Positions 29,301 to 36,110 of a stretch of DNA of 64,000 bases are shown piece after piece. This stretch comes from Chitinophaga eiseniae (GTDB lineage: Bacteria; Bacteroidota; Bacteroidia; Chitinophagales; Chitinophagaceae). The translations under genes and the position numbers were made by a program. Within the stretch, counting starts at the first letter, position 1; every line of letters starts with the position of its first letter. Below the pieces are notes generated by a model that was given only the letters and a program-made list of their open reading frames with translations, did not search any database and had not been told where the DNA came from. The stretch lies in NCBI RefSeq assembly GCF_012641265.1, contig NZ_JABAHZ010000001.1:682001-746000 (forward strand), written 5' to 3'.

Positions 29301-29443
29301 CCTACATCGGTGACCTGTCCGCTGATATTGCTTTTCTGGGCATAACTGTTGTACGCACAGCAAAACATAAATAACGAGAACGTGGTGCCAAAAGGTACGA
29401 GAATAAGTGGTCGTTTACGATAAAGACTGAGTGCTTTAATCAT
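26321..29443 (-). CDS. SusC/RagA-family TonB-dependent outer-membrane transporter
   Basis: The 1040-residue protein has a signal peptide (cleavage near YAQ, 34-36), a carboxypeptidase-regulatory-like domain (about 38-110), the NQVVVVGYG box (117-125), a plug containing VQVRGIGAVG and PLYVVDG, and a large barrel. It heads the minus-strand SusC/SusD operon that probably continues into the catabolic genes down to 16635. Upstream at 29514-29553 lie four tandem 10-bp units matching those before rhaT. Confidence 0.95.
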   Translation of the reverse strand: MIKALSLYRKRPLILVPFGTTFSLFMFCCAYNSYAQKSNISGQVTDVGTNSPLPSVTIGVKGSSQGTFSDANGRYTIAAASTDSLVFSIIGYLSKTVAVGSRTKISLQLEPSNKVLNQVVVVGYGTQQKKDVTGSVGIVSMKNVKDMPVAGPDQALSGQIAGIQVSTSNGIPGGGPQVQVRGIGAVGAGSQPLYVVDGYPLASSSDQVSDPMNAINPQDIESMAVLKDASATAIYGSRGANGVVLITTKRGSSGIPTVQLSANYGSQRIPQKGRPNLMNGQEFAQFRKESIEDNIRFTEHREPTDADIPEIYRHPELIGEGTNWFDAITRVAPMQDINLSVSGGTDKIRTYVSAGYFNQDGVIINSGYQRYSVRANVDASLSDRFKIGFNVAPSYTTRKGGTNGEGRDGVFGIASPIEPIYNKDGSYNAFIQSPGTFGLPNPVMMLNEVVNRSKSTRILFNTYGEYEIIKNLKFKSTFNVDYQEGSAEYFRPSTIGNTNAAPPSIPSGNYSSGNYLNWLNENTLTYQYNTSNGHAFTGLLGYTVQSQKENYAGFNGANYPDDDIKTLNAAATITGGTDKTEWALLSYLARVNYAYKDKYLVTATVRSDGSSRFGANNRWGTFPSVALGWRLSQEEFMKSSRLISDLKVRASYGFTGNFNIGNYSYMSNIGTSDYVLGGALAGGRVMNSLGNPNLGWEKMKELNIGVDVGLLKDRLYLTIDAYKRNTQELLLNVEIPQSSGFGNVTENKGDMENRGLEIGISSRNIETKSLTWSTNFNIAFNRNKVLALGKDNAPIYSGNSSEGNPTNVSMVGKPLAMLYGYVFDGIYQNQAEVDKGPAFPGAIPGNIRFKDINGNGVINPREDFAIIGNPYPDFNWGMTNTFSYKKWDLRVLIVGSMGADRLHATNDYNGNIDGVFNVRKDVANRWRSESNPGNGKVPTTNGSGRGRVMYRDVSSLTVEKNNYAWIKNITLGYSFPKFGFVQSARLYVSVQNAILFTKYSGNPEVTNYLGKGGSGALVPGIDYSNYPVPRIYSLGANLSF

Positions 29444-29513
29444 AACAAGTGGAATTTGTGGTGATGAAACGGCAATGATTTACGGAATCCAATTTAGTCG
29501 AAGAATAATACAT

Positions 29514-29553
29514 TCCTGTCCTGTTGTGTCCTGTACTGTCCTGTACTGTCCTG
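29514..29553. promoter_or_regulatory. Four tandem 10-bp operator-like repeats
   Basis: The units are TCCTGTCCTG, TTGTGTCCTG, TACTGTCCTG and TACTGTCCTG, phased at one helical turn. They lie 71 bases before the SusC start (minus strand) and 134 before the GDSL gene (plus strand). The same unit (TACTGTCATG on the complementary strand) occurs twice before rhaT at 34929-34948. Confidence 0.6.
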
Positions 29554-29686
29554 TATCAATCCCCCATTTTTAGGGGCTTTCGGATGAATAGGGTATGAAA
29601 AGCACAAAAAAAGATTTAATTTTCGCTTCACTTATCCGATGTTAAGCATTGCAAACCGGAAGTATATCGCTTATAAAATCCGATCC

Positions 29687-30442
29687 ATGAGAATGAAAAA
29701 ATTGCGTTTACCACTAGTGGCATTATTTGCCCTGTTAAGTACTAACACTTTTGCCCAGCAACAAACAATAGACACGGCCAAACAAAGAAAACAGTTTGAA
29801 GAGCTGATGAAGCAGGATTGGGCCTGCCTGAAATGTTTCCAGGAAGAAAATACTAAAGTGGCGCCGCCAAAGGCAGGAGAACAGCGGATCGTATTCATGG
29901 GTAACTCCATCACGATTGGCTGGAAGAATGCCCACCCGGAGTTCTTTGAAGGGAAACCCTATATCAACCGCGGTATCAGTGGTCAAACCACCTCACAAAT
30001 GTTGGTCCGCTTCCGGCCTGATGTGATTAACCTGAAACCCAAAGTGGTGGTAATTTTAGCAGGTACCAACGATATCGCCGGCAACACAGGCTATACGCCG
30101 GTGGAAACTATCTTTGGCAACATCGTATCTATGACTGAACTGGCAAAGGCCAACGGTATTAAAGTGGTGCTGTCAACGGTATTGCCAGTATATGAATATC
30201 CATGGCGTAAGGGAATGGGCATCGATGCCGTGGGGAAAATAGCAGATCTCAACCAGCGTCTGAAAGAATATGCCGCTAAAAATAGCTGCGTATATCTCGA
30301 TTATTTTTCCGCTATGGAAGATGATAAAAAGGGCCTGAAAGCAGAGTTGACCTACGATGGGGTACATCCGAATAAAGCGGGTTACCTGGTGATGGAACCG
30401 CTGGTGGAAAAGGCAATTGCTACTGCGCTCAAAAAGAAATAG
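29687..30442 (+). CDS. Exported GDSL/SGNH-family esterase
   Basis: I start at ATG 29687, giving 251 residues beginning directly with a signal peptide (MRMKKLRLPLVALFALLS...FAQ). SGNH blocks are clear: GNS with nucleophile Ser74, the block II glycine in NRGISGQTT, AGTNDIAGN (block III Asn) and DGVHP (Asp224, His227). It should hydrolyse ester groups, for example deacetylating glycans, in the periplasm. It is divergent from the SusC operon and shares its tandem-repeat promoter, which suggests co-regulation. Confidence 0.9.
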   Translation: MRMKKLRLPLVALFALLSTNTFAQQQTIDTAKQRKQFEELMKQDWACLKCFQEENTKVAPPKAGEQRIVFMGNSITIGWKNAHPEFFEGKPYINRGISGQTTSQMLVRFRPDVINLKPKVVVILAGTNDIAGNTGYTPVETIFGNIVSMTELAKANGIKVVLSTVLPVYEYPWRKGMGIDAVGKIADLNQRLKEYAAKNSCVYLDYFSAMEDDKKGLKAELTYDGVHPNKAGYLVMEPLVEKAIATALKKK

Positions 30443-30560
30443 ATGCCGGGTTTGGTTAGTATGGCAAAGGAAAATTACGCCACCGCGATAATTTGTTAAA
30501 ATTTTCTCAACGTGTTTTTTAATCCGGACATTTTCCGCTAACTTCATTACTCACCAAAGA

Positions 30561-30570
30561 AAAGGAGGTA
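30561..30570 (+). promoter_or_regulatory. Unusually strong Shine-Dalgarno sequence
   Basis: AAAGGAGGT is fully complementary to the 16S rRNA 3' end and is spaced 4-5 bases before the ATG of a 15-codon frame. Strong sites like this are rare in Bacteroidota, and none of the other genes here has one that I can see. Confidence 0.6.
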
Positions 30571-30573
30571 TTC

Positions 30574-30621
30574 ATGTTATCTACAGTATATTCATGGACA
30601 CCTGCGGTTGATTTAGTTTAA
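30574..30621 (+). CDS. 15-codon leader-like open frame
   Basis: The frame MLSTVYSWTPAVDLV is preceded by a perfect Shine-Dalgarno sequence and followed within 70 bases by three hairpins, the last an intrinsic terminator. The arrangement looks like a translated short RNA or an attenuation leader. The next gene (30785) starts well after the terminator. No function is known to me; the peptide could simply be a translation-sensing element. Confidence 0.45.
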   Translation: MLSTVYSWTPAVDLV

Positions 30622-30663
30622 CCAAAGGGGGCTCCATTTGAGCACTGTTAACGCTTTGGCGTT

Positions 30664-30697
30664 AAAGGCATCCTGGCATCGCCGGGATGCCTTTTTC
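30664..30697 (+). terminator. Intrinsic terminator after the small open frame
   Basis: The stem AAAGGCATCC (30664-30673) pairs with GGATGCCTTT (30685-30694) and runs into a T-tract. Smaller hairpins GCTC/GAGC (near 30631-30643) and AACGC/GCGTT (near 30650-30663) precede it. Confidence 0.8.
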
Positions 30698-30729
30698 TAT
30701 TACGGCCCCCGCCGTAATATTATATTTTA

Positions 30730-30737
30730 TATTTTTG
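30730..30737 (+). promoter_or_regulatory. TAnnTTTG -7 element
   Basis: TATTTTTG matches the Bacteroidota -7 consensus and lies 47 bases before the exonuclease start, after the terminator. The exonuclease is therefore probably transcribed separately from the upstream small RNA. Confidence 0.45.
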
Positions 30738-30784
30738 TGAGATGAATAATGAATCGTTAAACCCAAAACTAAAATTTAAGTAAC

Positions 30785-31303
30785 ATGGCTTTTATTATGG
30801 TGGATGTAGAATGCGATGGGCCTATCCCTGGCGACTACTCCATGATTTCATTCGGTGCCGTACTGGTAAATGATACGCTGGACGAAACCTTTTACGGACA
30901 ACTAAAACCTATATCTGACAAGTTTATTCCCGAAGCATTGGCCGTATCCAACATTACCCGCGAAGAAACCCTGACCTTCGGCGACCCGGTAACCGTGATG
31001 ACGCATTTCCGGGATTGGATAAAGGAGGTCAGTAACGACCGCCCCATTTTTATCAGCGATAACAACGGTTTCGACTGGATGTTTATCTGTTGGTACTTTC
31101 ATCATTTCCTGGGTGAAAATCCCTTCGGACATAGCTCCCAGAATCTCGGCAGCATGTACAAGGGCCTGATGAAGGATACGTTTAAAACCTTCAAACATCT
31201 GCGTAAAACCGCGCATACACATCATCCCGTAGATGATGCCCGGGGAAACGCAGAAGCCCTGCTGACCATGAAAAAAGAATTAGGGCTTAAAATAAAGTGG
31301 TAA
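30785..31303 (+). CDS. DEDDh-type 3'-5' exonuclease
   Basis: The 172-residue protein is an RNase H-like exonuclease. Motif Exo I is D-x-E (Asp7, Glu9), Exo II is in NNGFDW (Asp97) and Exo III is HHPVDDARG with His146 and Asp151, the H-x4-D pattern of DEDDh enzymes. It resembles the short stand-alone 3'-5' exoribonucleases annotated in many Bacteroidota. It would remove 3' nucleotides from RNA or DNA with two metal ions. It converges on the FtsX permease gene with a 5-bp gap. Confidence 0.85.
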   Translation: MAFIMVDVECDGPIPGDYSMISFGAVLVNDTLDETFYGQLKPISDKFIPEALAVSNITREETLTFGDPVTVMTHFRDWIKEVSNDRPIFISDNNGFDWMFICWYFHHFLGENPFGHSSQNLGSMYKGLMKDTFKTFKHLRKTAHTHHPVDDARGNAEALLTMKKELGLKIKW

Positions 31304-31308
31304 CCGCC

Positions 31309-33663
31309 TTATCGCAGGTTTTTGGCCGGGCTGACCAGCCCGGCTTTAATCGCCTGGTAAGCAATGGTGATAGCGGCAATAACGATCGATAAAATAATGG
31401 CTACCAGGAAAATACCGCCGCCGATATGCACCTGGTAGGCAAAGTTCTCCAGCCAGTGTTGCATGATATAATAAGTAAGAGGGCCGGCGATACAGAAGGC
31501 AACGATGATCAGTACGATAAATTCTTTTGCAAATAAGCCCACAATACTCCATACCGTAGCGCCTAATACTTTTCGGATACTCATTTCTTTGGTACGTTGT
31601 ACCGCCGCATAAGCTACCAGTCCATAAAGGCCAAAGCACCCAATCAGGATAGCCAGGAAAGAGAAAATCCGGAAGGCGGTATATATTTTTTGTTCCTGCT
31701 TGTACATGTCGGCTATCCGGTCATCGAGAAAACGGTAGGCAAACTGGTTATCTGTAAAAATAGCCGACCACACTTTATCGATGGCCGCAATGGTTTGGCC
31801 CATATCTGTAGGCTGAATCCTGGCATTGATAGCGCTGAATTCTCCCGGTTCATTGATCAGCACACAGGGCCTTCGTTGCTTGTACCGCGATTCACTCTGG
31901 AAATCATGTACTACGCCGGTGATGAGACAGGTATGGCCATTTAAGTTGAAACGCTTTCCTATAGCCTGTTGTGGGTCTTGTATATGTATTTTATGCATCA
32001 GGGTTTCATTCACGATCACTTGTCGCACGGTATCACTTTCCCGCTGCCTGTGAACATTTTCTCCTGCCAGTATTTTCATATCAAACATGGGAAGATATTG
32101 CTCGTCGATGAATTTAATTTCTGTAACATCATTTTTGGTGATACCGGCATCAGGACAGGTAAAGGGAGCAAAGGCATTGTTGGCCACCGGGTCGCCGGAG
32201 CCGAAGCTTAGTTGTTTGATGCCGGGATTCGCCGCCAGTTGTTCACGTACCACCTCCCATTTTGTTTCATCCGGTAAGGGGATGGAAATAACTGCTTCTT
32301 TATTGAAGCCCAGGTCTTTGTTTTTCAGGAAATCCATCTGGTAGCCCACAATCAGTGTTCCGGCAATGAGTACCTGGGAAATGCCAAATTGGGCGGATAC
32401 TAGCACTTTACGAAGTCCTAAACCTTTGAAGCTGATATTGGTATTGGCTTTTAAGGCATTGGTAGGATTGAAGGCAGCTTGTACAAAGGCGGGATACAGC
32501 CCCGCTAATAGTATAACCGTTACCGTTATAGCTGCCAGCACCCCCAGTACCACCGGTTGCAACAGCTGGGATACCGGTATGCTTAAATCCATCCAGGTGG
32601 CAACCAGGGGGAGGAGCAGCAACGCCGATACAAAACCCAGTATTACCGATATCAGCACAAGTACCGCCGTTTCCGACAGGAACTGCAATACCAGCTGCCC
32701 GCGATAAGCGCCCAGCACCTTGCGCACACCGGTTTCCCGGGCCCGGCGGATGGCTTGTACCGTAGCCATATTGATGAAATTGATACAGGCGGTGATGATT
32801 ATAAACAAGGCAATAGCCGCCAATCCCCAATACGTGGTTTTGCTGGTAGTGGTGTTACCAGGGCTGGAAATATAGCGTTGGTCGAAATGGATATCTTTTA
32901 ATGGCTGTAGTATCAACTTCGTGGTCTTACTGATATCAGCCCCCCAGTTTTTAGTAATGAAATCAGGCATCCTGCGTTGTAACTGTTCAATAGTGTAGTT
33001 TTCAGGCAGCACCACAAAGGTATTGCCCCCCATAATGCGGAAGAATGCGTTGTCGGTTAACACGAGCTTCTTTACAGTTTCAAACGATACCAGCATCGAA
33101 AATGCCAGGCTGGAATTCGGGGGTACGTCTTTAATCACGCCAGTAACCTTCAGATCAAACTTATTATCGAGGTTAATGAGCTGCCCAACCGGATCTTTAT
33201 CTCCGAAATATTTCTGTGCAATAGTCCTGGTCAGTACTACTTCATTAGGCCCTGAGAGAGCATTACGTGGATCACCGGACAACCAGCTGAAGTCAAATAC
33301 CCGGAAGAAAGCCCCATCGGCAAAGGCATAGCCTTTCTGATTATACCGGGTGTTACCCACCTTCATCAACCCTTTTTCCCGATACCAATATTGCGATACC
33401 AGCGGCAACTCCGGAAAGTCATTCTGCATAGCCGGCGTTACAGCCATAGACACGCTGGGATTATAATCCAGCTCGTTGAAGGTTACCCGGTAAGTGCGGT
33501 CTGCTTTCTGGTGGAAGCTGTCGTAACTAAGCTCGTTCCTCACAATCAGGAATATAATCAGGCAGGCCGCTATACTCAATGCCAGGCCAAAGGCATTCAG
33601 GAACGTATAACGTAGATTATGGCTGATAGCTCTGGCGGCGGTTTTCAGGTAGCTACGGAACAT
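31309..33663 (-). CDS. FtsX/MacB-type ABC transporter permease with two permease halves
   Basis: The 784-residue protein has the same architecture as the protein encoded at 403-2802: helix, periplasmic domain, FtsX block with ETGVRKVLGAYRGQLVLQF, second periplasmic domain and C-terminal FtsX block with EMSIRKVLGATVWSIV. It probably exports or extracts an envelope-active compound with an ATPase encoded elsewhere. The 137-bp upstream region contains an inverted repeat similar in layout to that before the first permease. The two proteins are paralogues of the same family. Confidence 0.9.
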   Translation of the reverse strand: MFRSYLKTAARAISHNLRYTFLNAFGLALSIAACLIIFLIVRNELSYDSFHQKADRTYRVTFNELDYNPSVSMAVTPAMQNDFPELPLVSQYWYREKGLMKVGNTRYNQKGYAFADGAFFRVFDFSWLSGDPRNALSGPNEVVLTRTIAQKYFGDKDPVGQLINLDNKFDLKVTGVIKDVPPNSSLAFSMLVSFETVKKLVLTDNAFFRIMGGNTFVVLPENYTIEQLQRRMPDFITKNWGADISKTTKLILQPLKDIHFDQRYISSPGNTTTSKTTYWGLAAIALFIIITACINFINMATVQAIRRARETGVRKVLGAYRGQLVLQFLSETAVLVLISVILGFVSALLLLPLVATWMDLSIPVSQLLQPVVLGVLAAITVTVILLAGLYPAFVQAAFNPTNALKANTNISFKGLGLRKVLVSAQFGISQVLIAGTLIVGYQMDFLKNKDLGFNKEAVISIPLPDETKWEVVREQLAANPGIKQLSFGSGDPVANNAFAPFTCPDAGITKNDVTEIKFIDEQYLPMFDMKILAGENVHRQRESDTVRQVIVNETLMHKIHIQDPQQAIGKRFNLNGHTCLITGVVHDFQSESRYKQRRPCVLINEPGEFSAINARIQPTDMGQTIAAIDKVWSAIFTDNQFAYRFLDDRIADMYKQEQKIYTAFRIFSFLAILIGCFGLYGLVAYAAVQRTKEMSIRKVLGATVWSIVGLFAKEFIVLIIVAFCIAGPLTYYIMQHWLENFAYQVHIGGGIFLVAIILSIVIAAITIAYQAIKAGLVSPAKNLR

Positions 33664-33762
33664 GTAGTGGGTTTTATGTATAGGCCCATTCCACCACTAT
33701 TTTAAGACCAGGATTCCGGGACTATATTTTTAGCTGAGTTATGTATTGTAATTATTGGAATG

Positions 33763-33801
33763 TGTCCGTAATTGCAATATAGGATGTCCGATTCCGGACA
33801 T
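33763..33801. promoter_or_regulatory. Inverted repeat upstream of second FtsX permease
   Basis: ATGTCCG-ATTC-CGGACAT (33784-33801) is a perfect 7-bp inverted repeat with a 4-bp spacer, and a TGTCCG half-site lies at 33763-33768. The geometry matches the site at 2898-2934. It overlaps the stop codon of the GntR gene. Confidence 0.4.
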
Positions 33802-34832
33802 TACAGCGATGCCCGCATGGTAACATAAAACGGTACCTCGATCTGCGCCCTTGAGTGATCCTGTATCAGTTGTGCAGCCATTTCTCCCATACACCGGAAA
33901 TCAGTGGAAATAGTGGTAATACCATTCAGGATATATTTCTTCAACGGTGTTTCGTTATAGGAAATCATCCCCACATCTTTCCCTATCTGCAGGTTCAGGG
34001 AAAGAATCCGTTCAATGAGCGAGACAAGGTCATTCTCGCGGAGATTGATGTATACGTCGCCCGGCTGTATATCTTCTTCCGAAATGTCATTTACTTTTTT
34101 ACTGTTAAAAGCATAGTTCTGGCAAAACTGTACAAACCCTTCATAAATTTCTTCCGGGTAGTAGGTATTTTCCGGGTAAATAATTTTCAGGGTGTGATAC
34201 TGCTGCAGCTTATCCCTGGCCTGTTCCAGCGCTCCATAGATGTCTTCCTGGAAGTTCTCATACACAGCGCCATATTCGCCAGTAACGCCTTTCAGCTTTT
34301 TATCGAGTAATATCAGTTTCTCTTTAGGGATGGTATTAATCACCTCGTCTACATGCTCCCAACGTTCCCTGAAGTGGGGGAGTATTACGATATGGGTATA
34401 TTCATTGATGTTCTGCGACAGCAATTTTTTAAACAAACTGAAGTCGCTGTTGTAAATATAGAAGTCGATATTGGCCTGTTCGCCTAACTTATCCGCAAAA
34501 GAATCATAGATGATCTTTTTGTGCTCACTCAGTTTGTTGAACAGCAGTAATATTTTATATTGTTGATCCAGGTTGGTTTGTTGTACATAATACCCCTTAC
34601 CAGGTACCGACCCCAGGATGCCCAGGCTCTTCAGGTATTTATAGGCCTTTTCAGCGGTATCCCGCGATATCTCGAAGGCATAGCTAACCTCGTTGATAGA
34701 AGGCAGTATATCATCCTGTTGTACTTTCTGATCTACAATGGCTTTGATAATGGAATTAGCCAGCTGATAGTATTTAGGAGTGGCGGAGAAGTCATCTATA
34801 AACAGGTATTTAAAAATCGGATGTTGCTTCAT
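33801..34832 (-). CDS. GntR-type regulator with LacI-like sensor domain
   Basis: The 343-residue protein has an N-terminal GntR winged helix (about 15-85, ILPSINEVSYAFEISRDTAEKAYKYL, then GKGYYVQQ) and a C-terminal periplasmic-binding-protein-like domain of the LacI type (about 90-340). This combination is common among Bacteroidota sugar regulators. It is divergent from the rhamnose operon and is the obvious candidate to sense rhamnose or a rhamnose derivative. The tandem repeats at 34929-34948 would be its target, and possibly those at 29514-29553. Confidence 0.88.
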   Translation of the reverse strand: MKQHPIFKYLFIDDFSATPKYYQLANSIIKAIVDQKVQQDDILPSINEVSYAFEISRDTAEKAYKYLKSLGILGSVPGKGYYVQQTNLDQQYKILLLFNKLSEHKKIIYDSFADKLGEQANIDFYIYNSDFSLFKKLLSQNINEYTHIVILPHFRERWEHVDEVINTIPKEKLILLDKKLKGVTGEYGAVYENFQEDIYGALEQARDKLQQYHTLKIIYPENTYYPEEIYEGFVQFCQNYAFNSKKVNDISEEDIQPGDVYINLRENDLVSLIERILSLNLQIGKDVGMISYNETPLKKYILNGITTISTDFRCMGEMAAQLIQDHSRAQIEVPFYVTMRASL

Positions 34833-34928
34833 GATCTGTCAGTTATTAATCTTTCCGTGGAATCAGTGATCAGCTTTTCGGGACAATGATAGTGATTTAA
34901 TTCTATAAATGGTAGCCGGTGCGGGAAG

Positions 34929-34948
34929 CATGACAGTACATGACAGTT
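34929..34948. promoter_or_regulatory. Tandem 10-bp repeats before the rhamnose operon
   Basis: CATGACAGTA is followed directly by CATGACAGTT. The complementary strand reads AACTGTCATG/TACTGTCATG, matching the TACTGTCCTG units at 29514-29553. The site lies 65 bases before rhaT and about 97 before the divergent GntR gene. Confidence 0.6.
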
Positions 34949-35012
34949 TAAAAATATACAAGCTTTATTTTTATGAAATATTAGTTTCCACGTTACAAAT
35001 TAGTACATCATT

Positions 35013-36068
35013 ATGCAGGCTTTATTGGGAGTTTTATTCCACTTTATAGGTGGTTTTGCATCCGGCAGTTTTTATATCCCTTACAAGAAAGTGAAGGGGT
35101 GGAGCTGGGAGAGTTATTGGATAGTGGGAGGCATTTTTTCCTGGCTGGTAGTGCCGTTGTTCGCCGCCTGGCTAACAGTACCGGGTTTCCTCGATATCAT
35201 TGGCGGCACTGAAGGTCCCGTGCTTTTCTGGACCTGGTTCCTGGGCGTTTTATGGGGTATCGGCGGTTTAACTTTCGGGCTGTCGATGCGCTACCTGGGC
35301 ATGTCGCTGGGGATGGCGGTAGCACTGGGTTTTTGCTCTGCGTTTGGAGCGCTCATTCCTCCCATTTACCGGCAGTTGTTTACCAGCGATTCCAATACCC
35401 TGAGCGCCATGTTCCATACCAGCAGGGGCATTTATGTGTTATCGGGCGTAGCAGTATGCCTGGTAGGTATTGCCATCTGCGGCCGGGCAGGGATGATGAA
35501 GGAAAAGGAGCTGTCGGAAGAACAGAAAACAGCCAGTATACAAGAGTTCAATCTCCGTAAAGGGTTGGTGGTAGCCATTATTTCCGGCATCCTGAGCGCC
35601 TGTATGAGCTTCGCTATCAGCGCCGGCAACAGTATGGGAAAGGCTGCGGTAGCCAACAACGCTAATCCCCTGTTTAAGAACAATGTTATCTTTGTTATTA
35701 TTATGTTAGGTGGGTTAACTACCAATTTTATCTGGTGTATGATCCTCAATAGCCGCAACCGCTCCTTCGGTGACTATACCAATAAGGAAACCCCGTTGGT
35801 AAAGAACTATTTATTCGCCGCCATTGCTGGTACTACCTGGTTTTTGCAGTTCTTCTTCTACGGCATGGGCGAAAGCAAGCTGGGCAACGACGCCAGCTCG
35901 TGGATATTGCACATGGCCTTTATTATCCTGATCTCCGGCATGTGGGGATTTGTGCTGAAAGAATGGAAGAACGCCAGCAGAAAAACGTTTGTCACTATTT
36001 CACTTGGTATATTCACCATCATCCTGTCTGTTGTACTCGTAGGATATGGCAATTCACTTGATTATTAG
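35013..36068 (+). CDS. rhaT: L-rhamnose/proton symporter RhaT
   Basis: The 351-residue inner-membrane protein has about ten hydrophobic helices and the RhaT features GGFASGSFYIPYKKVKGWSWE near the N-terminus and TNFIWCMILN in the middle. Its length is the family norm. It imports L-rhamnose from the periplasm with protons. It is the first gene of a run ending with the alpha-L-rhamnosidase gene, with a 42-bp gap to the aldolase gene. Confidence 0.93.
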   Translation: MQALLGVLFHFIGGFASGSFYIPYKKVKGWSWESYWIVGGIFSWLVVPLFAAWLTVPGFLDIIGGTEGPVLFWTWFLGVLWGIGGLTFGLSMRYLGMSLGMAVALGFCSAFGALIPPIYRQLFTSDSNTLSAMFHTSRGIYVLSGVAVCLVGIAICGRAGMMKEKELSEEQKTASIQEFNLRKGLVVAIISGILSACMSFAISAGNSMGKAAVANNANPLFKNNVIFVIIMLGGLTTNFIWCMILNSRNRSFGDYTNKETPLVKNYLFAAIAGTTWFLQFFFYGMGESKLGNDASSWILHMAFIILISGMWGFVLKEWKNASRKTFVTISLGIFTIILSVVLVGYGNSLDY

Positions 36069-36110
36069 CCCGCAGTATTACCGCAATTAAAAACGTTAAA
36101 ATTATATAGT

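Noticed and set aside
29514..29553. CRISPR-like array from the tandem repeats before the SusC gene
   Set aside because: Units are 10 bp with no spacers and match a promoter site elsewhere, so they are operator-like rather than CRISPR.
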